Shown in pieces: positions 12,016-34,776 of a stretch of DNA of 64,000 bases (position 1 is its first letter; each line of letters opens with the position of its first letter). Below the pieces are notes generated by a model. The model was given only the letters and a program-made list of their open reading frames with translations. It ran no database searches and was not told the origin of the DNA. The stretch is from Mesorhabditis belari (Eukaryota; Nematoda; Chromadorea; Rhabditida; Rhabditidae): NCBI GenBank assembly GCA_958450365.1, contig CAUEEP010000938.1, forward strand, positions 1,736,001-1,800,000, given 5' to 3'. Made by a program: the position numbers and the translations under genes.

Positions 12016-12266
12016 CGTACTCCTGCGTACTCCTGCGTAGCAGCCCTTTTTAAAATTTCTTTTCTTCATAAAAGCTTTCAATCAAGTGCTATAGAGCTGG
12101 AAAATGGCTCAAAAATACGACATGAGCTAACAGATTTTTGAGCCATTTTCCAGCCCTATAGCACTTCATTGAAAGCTTTTATGAAGAAAAGAAATTTTAA
12201 AAAGGGCTGCTACGCAGGAGTACGCGATCATACTCTTTACCCGGTCTTCTATTCGAACAAATACGG
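12016..12266. mobile_element. Second, left-truncated MITE of the 11721 family
   Basis: Same internal sequence (TACTCCTGCGTAGCAGCCC, CTATAGAGCTGGAAAATGGC), but its arms are longer and the left 40 bp are missing. It ends AATACGG before TA at 12267-12268. Confidence 0.7.
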
Positions 12267-13050
12267 TAAGCCTTTTTTTACTGTGAATTATTTTACTGAT
12301 TTAGAAAGTTTAGTTTTTATATCAAATCTTTTTCTTATTTACTTCTTATTTACTTCTTATTTACTTCTTATTTACTAACTTTCATGAATTGACTCTTTTT
12401 AGCTGAGCTTTGCAAGTTATTTTAGCTATTTAGCTCAGCTATTTTTCCGAAATAACGCTTCTTTTCCTTTTCGTTTGTTTAAATGGTCAGTAAAAAAGCT
12501 GGATAAATAATTGAAAAAAAAATGACTGATGACGGCTGTAGCGAGTGATTGAAGTTCGCTTTTAAAAACAAATTTTTGAAGGAAATTTATTAGTATTGGC
12601 TTTTGCTTGAATAAGATTTGCTGGGGTGTAAAAATAGAAGTGTTAAACGGGGGCTTTGAATCAGTGAATCAGTGATCAATGGTGGTATTCTTTGACTCAA
12701 AAAAAGCTTTTAAAAGCTTTAAAACAGCTTTAAAACAGATCTAAAACAGCTCTAAAACAGCTCTAAAACAGCTCTAAAACAGCTCTAAAACAGCTAAAAC
12801 AAACCTTTTTTTAACAATAAGTATCAAACAAGCTTTGTTTCTTTCACTAACAAAACTTGTAAACAAAAAAAAAATTGCCTTATTGAACGGCTAAACAAGG
12901 CTAAGGCTAAATTTGTTTTAGAATTTGTATGCGCTTGCGTAGTTGATGTTTGATAATCTCTCTTAAAAACATCATTAAGCCATTAAGCCATTGAGTCAGT
13001 AAAGATTTTCGAAAACAGAGATACAAAAAACTATTAAGGGTCAACTGTGC
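12267..13050. other. Noncoding with an 11-bp repeat
   Basis: Bases 12690-12800 hold about nine copies of AAAACAGCTCT. The rest is unique and AT-rich, with no gene recognised. Confidence 0.5.
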
Positions 13051-13550
13051 GATGTTCTTACAGGTGAGCACACAAAACAAACTGCGCTTTTCTTTAACAA
13101 AATTTTATGAAGATTTTAATAAAACTAACCGAAAGTCGATCCGTTGCTTGTACCTCGAGATATAAGCCGTTAAAGTTGACCGACTTCTGTAGGTGGCCCT
13201 TAAGAAAAAATCGCAAAAGTCGATCAACTTTGCCGCCGTTTTTCTCCATGTTCTTACCAGTGAGTACACAAAACGAACTGCGCTTTTCTTTAACCAAATT
13301 TGATGACAATTTTAATAAAACTAACCGAAAGTCGATCCGATGCTTGTACTTCGAGATATAAGCCGTTAAAGTTGACCGACTTCTGTAGGTGGCCCTTAAG
13401 AAAAAAGCCGGTCAACTTTGCCGCCGTTTTTCTTCATGTTCTTACCAGTGAGTACACAAAACAAATTGCACTTTTCTTTAGCCAAATTTTATGAAGATTT
13501 TAATAAAACTAACCATAAGTCAATCTGATGCTTGTACCTCGAGATCTAAA
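13051..13550. repeat. Tandem ~190-bp repeat, 2.5 units
   Basis: Units start at about 13055, 13250 and 13437 with TTCTTAC(A/C)AGTGAG(C/T)ACACA. They share the body words ACCGAAAGTCGATCCG and CCGTTAAAGTTGACCGACTT. The last unit is cut short after about 110 bp. No gene inferred. Confidence 0.75.
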
Positions 13551-13746
13551 GCTAAGGGCAATCATGCATCATATTTACTCAGTCTCTTAACAAAAAGAGC
13601 AGAATTCATAGTCTGTTGACTTTGTTTTTATTCGACCAAGCTATAAGCTTTTATACTTCCTTTTTCTTTCTTTCTTTCTTTTTCCATTGTATTTCCTCTT
13701 TCTTTCTTCCCCTTGTACTTCTTGTTTCTTCTCTGACAAAAAGATA

Positions 13747-13828
13747 CCGAGTAGGTCAGTGGTTAGTTAGAGCATCTGCCCGAAAAGCAAAAAAAACAAA
13801 AAGATCGAGGGTTCAATCCAATGCCCGA
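13747..13828 (+). pseudogene. tRNA-like sequence, degenerate
   Basis: It has an A-box-like stretch (TAGGTCAGTGGTTAG), a CCCGAAAAGC segment that could be an anticodon loop with GAA, an A-rich insertion, and a B box GGTTCAATCC. The acceptor arms do not pair well. It is probably a tRNA pseudogene or SINE head. Confidence 0.4.
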
Positions 13829-14715
13829 AAATCTTTCTCTATCATTTCTTACTTTATTTATTTACATTTGAGCTTTCCCTCCTTCCTCAAGTGAACAATG
13901 TTCCTTTCATTTGTGTCTAGAATTCATATCTCTGGTTTATAAAACACTCAAATGGGATGTGTTGGGGGGAAAGGGGGGAAAGAAGAAAAGGAGGAGCAAT
14001 GGAATCTCAACAATCTTCAGTGTTGAACTAGAGAATGGAGCGTGACTCGTTGAAGAAGAAGATGTACAAGGAAGAGAAGAAGGAAGAGAAGAAGGAAGAA
14101 AAGAAGGAAGAGAAGAAGGAAGAGAAGAAGGAAGAGAAGAAGGAAGAGAAGAAGGAAGAGAAGAAGGAAGAGAATCCCAGGAGAGGCAGAGATGCATTTT
14201 TCCTGAAACCCTTGTCCAAGTTCTTTCTTCTGATGGAGGTTTCGGGGCAATGCAGGGATGATGGAGGCCTCGGGGGGCGGCTCCCTTCAGCTCCCTTCAG
14301 CCCAGGGCCTCTTTTCCCTCGAAAAACCGCTCTCAGCTCTCGGACACATCGATTTGCACCTCTCTGCCCCTCCCCAGCCTTCTTTTTTCATCTCTTTTCC
14401 CCATTTTCTCAACCATTGAATGCCTCGAGTCGTCGATTCTTTTGTCTTCCATCTTGCATTCCTTTTTTGACCCTTTTTCTCTACCTATACATCATTTATC
14501 GAGTTTCGATTTTCGGATAGAGTTCTTTTTTCTCTAGAACTAGATCTTAGATTCTCTAGATCTAGTTCTTCATTTGATATCTGTTTTATCCATCTTCCAC
14601 TCCATTCTTCCACTCCATTCTTTATCCTCTGATAAACGCACACTTTCTGGCACACTTGGTGACTCGCCTTTACCTTAAAGGCAGTACAAGTATGCCAAAT
14701 TGCATTTGTTTTCCA
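13829..14715. other. Noncoding island with a 12-bp purine repeat
   Basis: Bases 14072-14172 are about eight copies of GAAGGAAGAGAA; the frames through it are low complexity. Bases 14235-14520 are unique and more GC-rich than the surroundings. This could be regulatory DNA upstream of snt-1, but no site is proven. Confidence 0.5.
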
Positions 14716-14940
14716 GAGTACAAAGTATAAGGGTACAAGCTGGGCTGTGGTTAGAGTCAACCTAGAGAAGGGGCTGTGGTTAGAGTCAACCTAGAGATGG
14801 GGCTGTGGTTTGAGTCAACCTAGAGATGGGGCTGTGGTTTGAGTCAACCTAGAGATGGGGCTGTGGTTTGAGTCAACCTAGAGATGGGGCTGTGGTTTGA
14901 GTCAACCTAGAGATGGGGCTGTGGTTTGAGTCAACCCCTA
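14716..14940. repeat. 29-bp minisatellite
   Basis: Seven to eight near-identical units containing GGGGCTGTGGTTTGAGTCAA. The first units have TTAGAG in place of TTTGAG. No credible coding frame. Confidence 0.9.
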
Positions 14941-15539
14941 GTGGCTTGGAGGGAAATGGCTTGTAGAAATCTTTAAGGAAATCTAAAGGAACTTTTTATT
15001 ACTGTAGCATAATTGTAATAAGTTTATAAAGAAGTTAAACGCATCAAAGACCTAAATTCTTCTCTTGTTTCCTCGTTATCTTCTTACTTTCATCAACAAG
15101 TTTATCGAAATTCCCGAAAAGTGCACTCCATTAAGGGAAAATAGATCTAAATTTACTTCAAAGCTTTAAAATTTTTTGTTTTTCATTTTGGATAGATTCT
15201 TTTCTCAAAAAAACAAGATGGACGTTTAGGATTCTTTTTCAAAAAAAATATGTAAGCGTTAAAAGAAAAACAAGAGAAAAATGGGAAAACGTTCAAAAAA
15301 AATGATCAAAAAAAATGATCAAAATATTGAATCATGAAAGAAATAACAATTTTCTTTTTTGATTTATACTAGGGAATTGATTTTTGGATTGAGAAATTGA
15401 GAAGATTGAGAAAAGAAAAAGAAAAAGAATTAGATGGGGCTTTTGAATTCGATTACACACTACACAGAGCCGATAGAGGACAAAGTGATGTCAAGATGTC
15501 AATTGTAGCTTTTTTTGGATTGATTTTAATACTCAATGT
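14941..15539. other. Unique AT-rich intergenic DNA
   Basis: No gene, RNA or repeat recognised. Confidence 0.35.
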
Positions 15540-15708
15540 GATTTAGAATAGTATTGTATATTAGAATAGTATTGTACATTAGAATACTATTGTATATTAG
15601 AATAGTATTGTACATTAGAATAGTATTGTATATTAGAATAGTATTGTACATTAGAATAGTATTGTACATTAGAATAGTATTGTATATTAGAATAGTATTG
15701 TATATATG
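15540..15708. repeat. 18-bp minisatellite
   Basis: About nine units of TTAGAATAGTATTGTA(C/T)A. Its period is a multiple of three, so it is open on the minus strand as YNTILM repeats, but it has no start context or splice sites to suggest a gene. Confidence 0.9.
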
Positions 15709-15842
15709 TACAATATTAGTATTAGTGTAAGTATTAGAATAGCTTTTGGGCATTAATTTTAAACTAAATGAGGATAAAAATTAGCCAAAAAAAACCCCCC
15801 AAAATCTTTTTCTATCTTTTGAACAATTTTTCTTTATATTTA

Positions 15843-16323
15843 CCATATTTTCTCTAATAGTAGTGCACCGGGGGGAACCGAGTTGATGTCTATTTTACGG
15901 TTTCTAAGCTTTCGCAGAAGCTCAACATTCTAATCATCGTCAAGATCTCATCGTCAGCTACATTTTCCGATCCCACATCGATAGGTTCTGATAAGCGCTT
16001 TTCGAGATTTCGAGAAATTTAGACAAGCTTATGGACTAGTATTAGCGACTAGCTTCTTTGAGATTAGCTTCGCCTTTAGTTACCAGCTTCTTTAAGCTTT
16101 GTTGGATTTGTTACGGTAGATTTGTAGCCGAGTTGATGTCTATTTTACGGTTTCTAAGCTTTCGCAGAAGCTCAACACTCTAATCATCGTCAAGATCTCA
16201 TCGTCAGCTACCTTTTCCGATCCCATATCGATAGGTTCTGATAAGCGCTTTTCGAGATTTCGAGGAATTTAGAGCTCAGGATTTAGAGCAGCTCAGTGTG
16301 CACTACTATTAGAGAAAATACGG
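15843..16323. mobile_element. MITE with TCTCTAATAGTAGTGCACC ends, full copy
   Basis: TA lies outside both ends. The terminal repeats begin CC(A/G)TATTTTCTCTAATAG. The interior holds a direct duplication of about 240 bp (starting CCGAGTTGATGTCTATTTTA at about 15888 and 16131). Partial relatives are at 32458-32640 (left half) and 37301-37381 (right half). Confidence 0.75.
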
Positions 16324-16416
16324 TATAAGACTGTAAGTGAAGTAACTTTTAGACCATAAATTTCAGAGTGTAGCCCTTTTCAAAACCCTTTTCAAATAAC
16401 GGTATATTGGTGATAG

Positions 16417-16495
16417 TAGGAATGGTGTAGTGGATAGTGCGCTCGCCTTCCGCTCCCTTTCTCCTTGGTTCGAATCCCCTCACGGTTCGAACGTT
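16417..16495 (+). pseudogene. tRNA-like sequence (TCC anticodon possible)
   Basis: GGTGTAGTGGATAG resembles an A box, the loop CTTCCGC would give TCC (Gly), and GGTTCGAATCC is a perfect B box. Acceptor pairing is poor and the T stem is short, so this is probably a pseudogene or SINE head. Confidence 0.4.
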
Positions 16496-16815
16496 TTATT
16501 TTTCTGTTAAAACACTAAAACCAACTTTTAGGTGTTTTAAAGTGTCTATCGCTTTAGTAAAAAGCTAAATGGGGCTCTTAGAAATGGCAAAAGATCCCTC
16601 TACAAACCCTCGTTGAGCTTTGAAATAAAAAAAGTGATTATCACATGAATCTTCTTTCAACCATTATTGACTTTGATCGGGCATTTGTCAGCAACTTTTC
16701 CGAAAAACCGCGTCATTCTGTATCTGTTGCGTTCAATTTTGAAACCATTTATCTTCAAAATCTCTTTTTTTTTTTACCTAAAAATTACTATATTTGAGTA
16801 GTTCTTTTGAAAAAG

Positions 16816-16824
16816 TTTTTTTAG
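16816..16824 (+). promoter_or_regulatory. Possible SL trans-splice acceptor of snt-1
   Basis: TTTTTTTAG ends 52 bases before the snt-1 start codon and no upstream coding exon is seen. It could take a spliced leader, or be the 3' end of an intron in the 5' UTR. Confidence 0.45.
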
Positions 16825-16876
16825 ATCAACGGATTGACTTTCCGGGTTTAAGCCGAATAAAAAAAAGCGTGCAAAG

Positions 16877-27315
<10,439 letters not shown>

Positions 27316-28084
27316 AAGAGTGCCAATTTCTTGGTACTCATTCTCTAACTTCTCACTCACTTCTTAATATTTTTGATCTCACAATGCTATATACAAAATT
27401 TGATAATATTTTCTTGAAATCCTTTAGAGGAGAGCTTTTTGCATGACATGATTGTGAATATTGAGATAGATTGTAGCCTTGTTTTGATAACAATAATCTG
27501 CTACAGTAATCCTATCGATCTAATAGGCTTTATGAATTTCTTCAGACATCCGGCTAAAATCTAAAATTTCTCTAACTTTCCCCCTTTTCCAATTATGTAG
27601 CTGATTCACTTTGTGTCAAAGTTTCAATTTTGATCGTTTTTATTCCCTTTCTTCAGCTTTTCCCTGCTTGCCTCTTCTCAAACAATAGCAATCAAATTCT
27701 TTTTCTTGTCTTCGTTCATTTTTGCAACCGGTGATTGACAATTGCAAATTTTTTTATTAATTTCTTTTTGAAAAATTTCTACTTTTTTGGAGAGATGGGC
27801 TTTTTAATGAAAGATCATTCAATTTCAATGAAAAAAAGATAATAATAGGCTGATCAAAGCTGGAAGAAGTCAACGTCAACTAGACAATTCCTAGAACTAG
27901 CCTAGAACCGTGAAACCTGAGGCACACTGGAGCCAAGGATAGCCTTGATATGCCAGGGCTCACCCAGTTAGACATCAGAGCCTGTACCCTGACATACCTT
28001 GAGCTTACGATTTAGGGTAAATCGGGATCTTTGCCAGTAGCTTTGGAAGTACCAGGGAAGTCATAGGCTATTGTCAGCAATGAT
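27316..28084. other. snt-1 3' UTR and downstream unique DNA
   Basis: AT-rich sequence after the stop. The poly(A) site cannot be fixed; no canonical AATAAA is seen close to the stop. No gene recognised. Confidence 0.5.
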
Positions 28085-28235
28085 ATAGTTAGGCTCAAAT
28101 CCTGATGGGGATTCGAGCCCAGCACAAAAGACTCGATTAGTTTCGTAGACAAGGACACTAACCGCTAGACTGACTGTCGCTAGACTGACTGTCGCTAGAC
28201 TGACCGTTGCTAGACTGACCGTCGCTAGACTGACC
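28085..28235 (-). pseudogene. tRNA-like sequence whose 5' end is amplified
   Basis: The minus strand reads AGTCTAGCGGTTAGTGTCC (A box), TTGTCTACGAA (ACG anticodon possible), an expanded middle and GGCTCGAATCCCC (B box). Bases 28159-28231 are about five 15-bp copies of GACAGTCAGTCTAGC, the first bases of this tRNA-like unit. Confidence 0.55.
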
Positions 28236-29309
28236 GTCGTTGGAAGATGAACGTAAAAGCTCATATCCAACAGGGACAACAAATACTTCTGTAAGTGTTG
28301 CTTGTCTTCCCTCCCACCTCTCCTTCCGAATTCCTTGGTTCCGAATTCCCTCGTTCCGAATTCCTTCGTTTCATTTTCCTTCTTTTGTAGATGGGTACTG
28401 TGTGTATTCTTCCCGCAGCGCTAATCTATTTATATTTATATTATTTATTCTATTCTTCATTCTCCAGTATTTGTCCGCTCGACTTGATCTCATTCTCTTT
28501 TTCGTAGCATTTGATGTTCAATGTAGAGAATATTTATGAAATAAAATTTCGAAAATGAAAGGACAATGAGATTCATTTCAAATTACCCAAACGAACACGT
28601 AATACTTTGTAATTGGAAAAAGAAAAAACAATAAAGAAAAGCAATAAAGAAAAGCAATAGAGTAAAACAATAAAGAAAAAGGTTTATATCAATCATCAAT
28701 CAGAAAATATCATCCAAAATCGAGTACTCGGGCACAAGAACGGTGTAAGAGCGACGATTGCGAATGTATTCTGAAAATTGGCTTTAATTCATTGAGAAAA
28801 GTTTAGCAATATAGCAATATAGCAATTTAATTCAGTTTAGCAATATAGCAATATACTGGAATCCAGACAATTCTAGATATTAGTCCCTAACAGTAATTTG
28901 TGCACAGTTGTAAAACGTAATTGAACCACGTAATTAGTCCACAGTTGTACAGTTGTAGTTGTAATGTTTTTGGTCACAACTCTTCACCGACTTCTTCAAT
29001 CTTCTCCAATCTACATGGCTTTTAGGTCATTTGACGTGGAAAAGGATTTCCTAACGAATTGACACCAAAACATGATACAATATTCAACCTTACAGTCTCC
29101 CAAAAAGATTTCTAAAGGAATGCTTTACAAGAGCTAAAGATTCTCTTGAATACTGACTTTCTGGTGTTAAATCCGATCTCGGTACAAATGGCATATTGTT
29201 CAACATAGCGTACGAAGGTCGACGATCATTTAAATCTAAAAAGAATTCTTGCAAAAGGAGAAAGAATTCTTGCAAATTCGATCTAATCTTTTCTCATGAC
29301 CTTTTTAAA
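28236..29309. other. Unique noncoding stretch
   Basis: Short repeats near 28340 (CCGAATTCC) and 28800 (AGCAATATAGCAAT). The minus frame 29090-29275 (RRPSYAMLNNMPFVPRSDL) has protein-like composition but no recognisable family or splice sites. Confidence 0.35.
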
Positions 29310-29695
29310 AAGAATTTTTGTTTAAGCCTTCAAAACATTTTAGCCTTAAGCCTTCAAAACCTTTTAAGCCTTTTAAGCCTTCAAAACCTTTTAAGCCTTA
29401 TTAAGCCTTCAAAACATTTTAGCCTTAAGCCTTCAAAACATTTTAAGCCTTTTAAGCCTTCAAAACATTTTAGCCTTAAGCCTTCAAAACATTTTAGCCT
29501 TAAGCCTTCAAAACATTTTAAGCCTTTTAAGCCTTCAAAACATTTTAGCCTTAAGCCTTCAAAACATTTTAAGCCTTTTAAGCCTTCAAAACATTTTAGC
29601 CTTAAGCCTTCAAAACATTTTAAGCCTTTTAAGCCTTCAAAACATTTTAAGCCTTTTAAGCCTTCAAACTGTTTTAAAAGCCTTCAAAAAAAACC
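29310..29695. repeat. Minisatellite of AAGCCTTCAAAACATTTT
   Basis: Two alternating units, AGCCTTAAGCCTTCAAAACATTTT and AAGCCTTTTAAGCCTTCAAAACATTTT. Its KPSKHF frame is an artefact of the repeat. Confidence 0.85.
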
Positions 29696-29923
29696 GTAAT
29701 CGAAACTACTAAAAAGGATTGAAATCTTTTTTCACCTCTTGTTGGCAATGCATGAACAGAATTGTAAAGTAAAATGATGAGAATGAGTAGAGTGATTCTC
29801 ATTGATTGCATTGGTGACTAAAGTTTAGAGATGTAGAAAAGCTTTCAAAAAAACAAATGAAATCAAATCAAACAAATGAATACGTAAAATACAAATGAAA
29901 TCATCATAAAGTTAAAGGAATAT

Positions 29924-30290
29924 TAGGTTGATGCAAAAAGTCTTTTCGTTTTTTTCGTACTTCTGTTAAAAAGTAACAAGTTCATCAATTAATCTATAGT
30001 TTGCTCTATAAAAAAAGTGTTTTTTTTTTTGTTCAATTTGCATCTTTTTAAATGAATTTCGGTTCACTTTCAAGCAAATTCGAGAGTGAAAAACGCCTTT
30101 TTCGTAAAAATCTATAAAAAACTCTACGGAAAAATTGGCTGAATGAATTTCTCTGAAATTTTGGCGAAATATCAAACGTTTTTTTTCTCTATCTTTTATC
30201 TATTGACACGAAGATAGGTTTTCTTTAGCTAAGGTGTCTAAACCGCATCATCGAGTTAGCCCTTTTTGACTACCCGACTTCATACTCTCA
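29924..30290. mobile_element. Mariner-like end, arm one of a distant inverted pair
   Basis: TTAGGTTGATGCAAAAAGTC resembles mariner terminal repeats. Bases 30045-30290 contain TCAAGCAAATTCGAGAGTG and TCTATTGACACGAAGATAG. Both recur as complements at about 34970-35035 and 35405-35430, so an element with these arms probably existed twice or was split by the MITE at 35149. Confidence 0.5.
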
Positions 30291-30597
30291 AGAAAATCCA
30301 GGCATCAAATATTTTTAAACCCGTTTTAATGTTATTTTGCAGAAAAATAATTGGTTTTTCTAATGAAATCAACCGTAGTTTAATTGGTGCATTTGTTTGC
30401 TTGAAACGGCAGACGAAAAGGAACAAAAACACTTATGCATCAACCTAATATATACCGTAAAGAAAATGGATATATTGAAAAAATCGATTGGATTGAACAA
30501 ACTGAAAGCTAGCGTAATGCTGTCATCGACTTTTTGCATCTCTGCTTCTTTGCAATCCATCAAAATAGATAATTGGATAAAACTAGAGCTAAGATTT

Positions 30598-30717
30598 GGA
30601 TGATTGTAGATGATTGTAGATGATTGTAGATGATTGTAGATGATTGTAGATGATTGTAGATGATTGTAGATCATTGTAGATCATTGTAGATGATTGTAGA
30701 TCATTGTAGATCATTCT
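30598..30717. repeat. 10-bp minisatellite
   Basis: Twelve copies of GATGATTGTA/GATCATTGTA. Confidence 0.9.
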
Positions 30718-32457
30718 AACTATTAAAGTTGTAAGAAATCTAGTAAGAATGGAAGTGAGAAGAGTTGTTTGAGTCTTTTGAATGGACACAGTGGCGCGGG
30801 ATGGCACACTGATCTGCGAGTAAACAGTTGGAGATGATGGAGAAATGGGGAAAAGAAAAAAGAAAGAGACGGGTGAAGGCCTGAGGGGAGAAGGCCATCA
30901 ATAAGAAGAGAGATGGAGAAGAAGACTCGATACACTCCATCACAACAGTTCTCGAAGGATCATAGAGGTAGCACGGGGACCCCTTGGCCTCCCAATCATA
31001 GAAGGAAAGGGCACGGAAAAGCATTCGTATCAATCTGTCGTCGTGGAGGAAACGGCACGGAAAAGCATCTCCTTCAATCTGTCGTTGTGGTGGATTGCCA
31101 GAGTGTCTGTCTCTCAATCGGGGTTCGACTCCGCTAGCAGTCAGTTTTTTGGCGAACTCTAGTCTCAACTAAGCAAGAACTCACTCTCGATTCAATCTTT
31201 GATTTACCGATTTGATCTTTAGCTATTTTTTCTCCGAAGCTCAATAGATTTGTTCAGTTTTGATCCCTTCAACAAAATGTTGAAGATCCCAGGAAAAGGG
31301 AACGGTGTGCAAACAGAATCATCCATTTTGTGGGTATGCAAATTTGCGAGATGTGGAATTGGGGTTTTTTTTTATGGAAAGAATGAGAAGAAGAAGAGAA
31401 AAGAAGGGTGTTGAACATCCCATCACATAGATCAATCAAAGGAATTGGGTAAAAGATGGAGGAAAAAGATGAAGGAAAAAAGATGGAGGAAAAAGAGGAG
31501 TGAACGAATGGAGGAAAAGTGAACGACGGACGCTTAATGGTCGATCTCTATTTGCTTCTTCGTTTTATGGAGATCTTTTAGCGAGCTTTTTTTCTTGACT
31601 CATTAAAAAGACTGTATTAGTTTATATGAATATTTTATTCAGCATAAAGTACTTGTTTAAACAGCATAAAGTACTTGTTTAAAGTACTTGTTTATTAAGC
31701 ATAAAGTACTTGTTTAAAGTACTTGTTTATTCAGCATAAAGTACTTGTTTAATGGTACTTGTTTAAAACACTAATCACACAAAAAGGAATCCAAAATTCC
31801 AATTTTTGCCCTTGATTTAGCTGTATTTTGATACAAATTCTACTAACCTAAAGTCATTAAAGGTTAAAAGTGATCTGGAAACTCATTTCATTTCATTTCA
31901 TCTTTTTAATACCATGTTTGCTACTTTATTAAGGTTTTTACTAAGCTAGGCAATGAAGAAAGCTAGACAATCAAGAAAGCTAGACAATACACATCCAAAT
32001 ATTTAACTAAGACCCCATGATTGACTTAAAGAGTCAAGATTCTAGAAAGATTCACTTGCTTGCTACTTGCTACTTGCTAACAAGTGCTTACAAGTACTTG
32101 TTAGCAACAAGTGCTTACAAGTACTTGTTGTAGAAAAATCTCTACAATTCATAAAAAGACCTTGCTCATTCCCCGGTTCTTTTCAAAGGATATCAGCTGT
32201 ACATAATGGATACCTATGTTCTTTGAAATGGTCATAAATTCTGAAAAAAAAAACTGAACTAAAGAATTTTGAAGGGGAATGACTGAATGGGGATCTCATT
32301 GACCTTGTGATGAACAGACACCCGATGAAGAAAAAAAACATTGACAAAAAAAAAAGATCTCTATGATGACCGACACGATATGGGAAATGAGAAATGGGGA
32401 AAAAATGAGGAGAAAGGAAAGAGATCAGTATTCAAAAATATCAATTTAAATCAAATA
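30718..32457. other. Noncoding islands with one minisatellite
   Basis: Bases 31008-31092 hold two imperfect copies of GGCACGGAAAAGCATC. Bases 31630-31765 are a repeat of CAGCATAAAGTACTTGTTTA. ATGCAAAT lies at 31336-31343. The 142-residue minus frame at 30740-31168 is not protein-like. Confidence 0.45.
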
Positions 32458-32640
32458 CCGTTTTTTTTCTCTAATAGTAGTGCACCGCGGCGAGCCGAGT
32501 TGATTTGACGCCGAGTTGATTTTGGCGAGCCGGAAAGATTTTACGGTTGCCAGATTTTCACAGAAGCTCAACACTCAAATCTCCCACAAGATCTCATCGT
32601 CAGCTACATTTTACCGACTCCAAATCGATAGGTTCTGATT
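32458..32640. mobile_element. MITE fragment, left half of the 15843 family
   Basis: Begins CCGTTTTTTTTCTCTAATAGTA after TA and contains AGATCTCATCGTCAGCTACA and ATCGATAGGTTCTGA; the right end is missing. Confidence 0.7.
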
Positions 32641-32701
32641 TTCTTTTTAACTACATTTTTTGTAGGAAAAAAATACTAGATCATTTGACACTAAAGCACA
32701 A

Positions 32702-33121
32702 ACTGTGGGGGTGGGACAAATGCGACCTTTTTTTTGCGCACCTGGACATTTGCGCACCTTTTTTTTGCTGGAAAAGGTCTTAGGAAAGGTCGTAGAGCTT
32801 CAAAAATGTTTTCATGGAAGGGAATCGTATGCGTAGATTCCGAATTTCGACAAATCAGACCTCGCTGACACGTCAAATTTGGGCTAAAAGGTAAAAACTG
32901 CGTAAAAGCGTTAAGTTGCGTAGTTTTTGCCTTTTAGCCCAAATTTGACGTGTCAGCGAGGACTGATTTGTCGAAATTCGGAATCTACGCATACGATTCC
33001 CTTATGTGGAAATATTTTCGAAGCTCTACGACCTTTCCTAAGGCCTTTTCCAGCAAAAAAAAGGTGCGCAAATGTCCAGGTGCGCAAAAAAAGGTCGCAT
33101 TTGTCCCACCCCCCAAACTGT
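32702..33121. mobile_element. Palindromic element, about 420 bp
   Basis: Almost the whole element is an inverted repeat: GTGGGACAAATGCGACC near 32710 pairs with GGTCGCATTTGTCCCAC near 33091, and CACGTCAAATTTGGGCTAAA pairs around a short loop at about 32890-32930. No transposase frame. Confidence 0.75.
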
Positions 33122-33217
33122 AGCTTAAAGCAGTGCAGAGAATTTGGACGTTGAAAGGTAAATTACGCGACGAAAGTGGATACGTTTTAGGAAATGGAGA
33201 TAATTTGCCAGATTTGT

Positions 33218-33500
33218 CAGCTTTCCCAGCTTTCCCAGCTTTCCCAGCTTTCCCAGCTTTCCCAGCTTTCCCAGCTTTCCCAGCTTTCCCAGCTTTCCCA
33301 GCTTTCCCAGCTTTCCCAGCTTTCCCAGCTTCCCAGCTTTCCCAGCTTTCCCAGCTTTCCCAGCTTTCCCAGCTTTCCCAGCTTTCCCAGCTTTCCCAGC
33401 TTTCCCAGCTTTCCCAGCTTTCCCAGCTTTCCCAGCTTTCCCAGCTTTCCCAGCTTTCCCAGCTTTCCCAGCTTTCCCAGCTTTCCCAGCTTTCCCAGCA
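33218..33500. repeat. 9-bp minisatellite AGCTTTCCC
   Basis: About 31 copies, one of them a base short at 33330. All frames are open because the period is a multiple of three, giving WES, GKA, PAF and QLS repeats; I see no start or splice context for a gene. Confidence 0.95.
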
Positions 33501-34208
33501 TTCTTTTAATGAATCCAACTTAACGCTAATTGTAAACTGCAACTTATCTCAGTTATAATGAATTTCATGCAACAAGGACAGATCTTTTTCAAATATTTTT
33601 ATTTTCTCCAGTTGCTTCCAATAAGATAACTTTCAAAAAAAAACCAGCGCAAAAATCTGAGAATCAGCAGAATTCAAAAAAAGTTCGCAAATTCGCGCTT
33701 TTTTTTAGTTTCTCATTGTGTTCTTTTGAAAAGATGAAGTGGGTGGGAAAGAATGGAAAAAGAATGAAAAAAAGAATGGAAAAAGAATAGAAAAAAGAAT
33801 AGAAAAGAATGGAAAAAAAGAATGGAAATGTTATCAGATCATTTTGGCATTTCTTCGCTGTTCCCGCCAAAATTTCCACATTTTCTTACCAATCATTGGC
33901 AGCTTTTTACCTAAAAAAGAATTGAAAAACGATTAGCATCTCAGAAAATGAAACTTTTATATTTTATTCTTTAATCTTTAACTTTCAGTAGGTATTGGCA
34001 ATGCTTGTCTTGTTTCTTGAACACCTCTTCAATCAAAAGAGCTTCACTTTTAGGCTCTTACAGCTCCATTTAAAGAGCTCTTACAGTTCATTTACTCCAT
34101 TAATCTCCTTCAATATCTTCAGCTCTTTTTTCAATACAATTTCTATATTCAATACTTGTCATTTACATTGTAGAATTGAAGAATATTCTTCTCATTCTAT
34201 ATTCCATA
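33501..34208. other. Unique AT-rich intergenic DNA
   Basis: Bases 33740-33830 hold a degenerate GAATGGAAAAA repeat. No gene recognised. Confidence 0.4.
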
Positions 34209-34210
34209 TA

Positions 34211-34442
34211 CAGTACTGGACAATGAAATATGATATTTGAAAAACGATCGTCACTTTCGCGCGTCTGTAACTCCCTTGTCTTTGAGTTTAAACTATTAGT
34301 GTTATACATTTGTCTGAAAGCTCTTTTCAAGGGCTACACAATGGTAATATTAATATTTAGAAATACGGTAAAGACAAGGGAGTTACAGACGCGCGAAAGT
34401 GACGATCTTTTTTCAAATATCATATTTCATTGTCCAGTAGTG
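34211..34442. mobile_element. Tc1-like MITE, complete copy
   Basis: 232 bp, TA at both sides (34209-34210, 34443-34444), ends CAGTACTGGACAATGAAATA / complement. The inverted subterminal region includes CGATCGTCACTTTCGCGCG. It is the intact reference for the copies at 8204 and 8505. Confidence 0.85.
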
Positions 34443-34704
34443 TATCAATAATGAGATTAGTGAATTTAAAGCCTCTTTTTGGTGAATCTAATGTTTATCT
34501 ATAAAAATGAAAAGCACAAATAATATTCACAAATAATATTCATAAATAATATTCATAAATAATTAAGCCCGATGAATTGCAAGAAAAATTCTTTCATGAA
34601 TCCCTTCTTTGATCTGCACTTTGTGCTCGTATTTGGTTAATTGAATAAGTCTTTTCGTTCGTTTAGTAAGGCATAAAGCTCTATTTTGGCGGCAAACGAT
34701 ATGT

Positions 34705-34776
34705 GTCGGTGTGGCTGTTTGGTAGATCGTCCGCCTGGTAAGCGAGAGGTCGGGAGTTCGACTCCCGTCACCGGTC
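34705..34776 (+). tRNA. tRNA-like, possible tRNA-Thr (GGT), atypical T arm
   Basis: The 7-bp acceptor pairs (GTCGGTG with CACCGGT, two G-T). The anticodon loop CTGGTAA gives GGT. The T arm reads CGGGAGTTCGACTCCCG, which forms a good stem but leaves either a 5-base loop or a shifted 7-base loop. The D stem is weak. It could be a pseudogene. Confidence 0.45.
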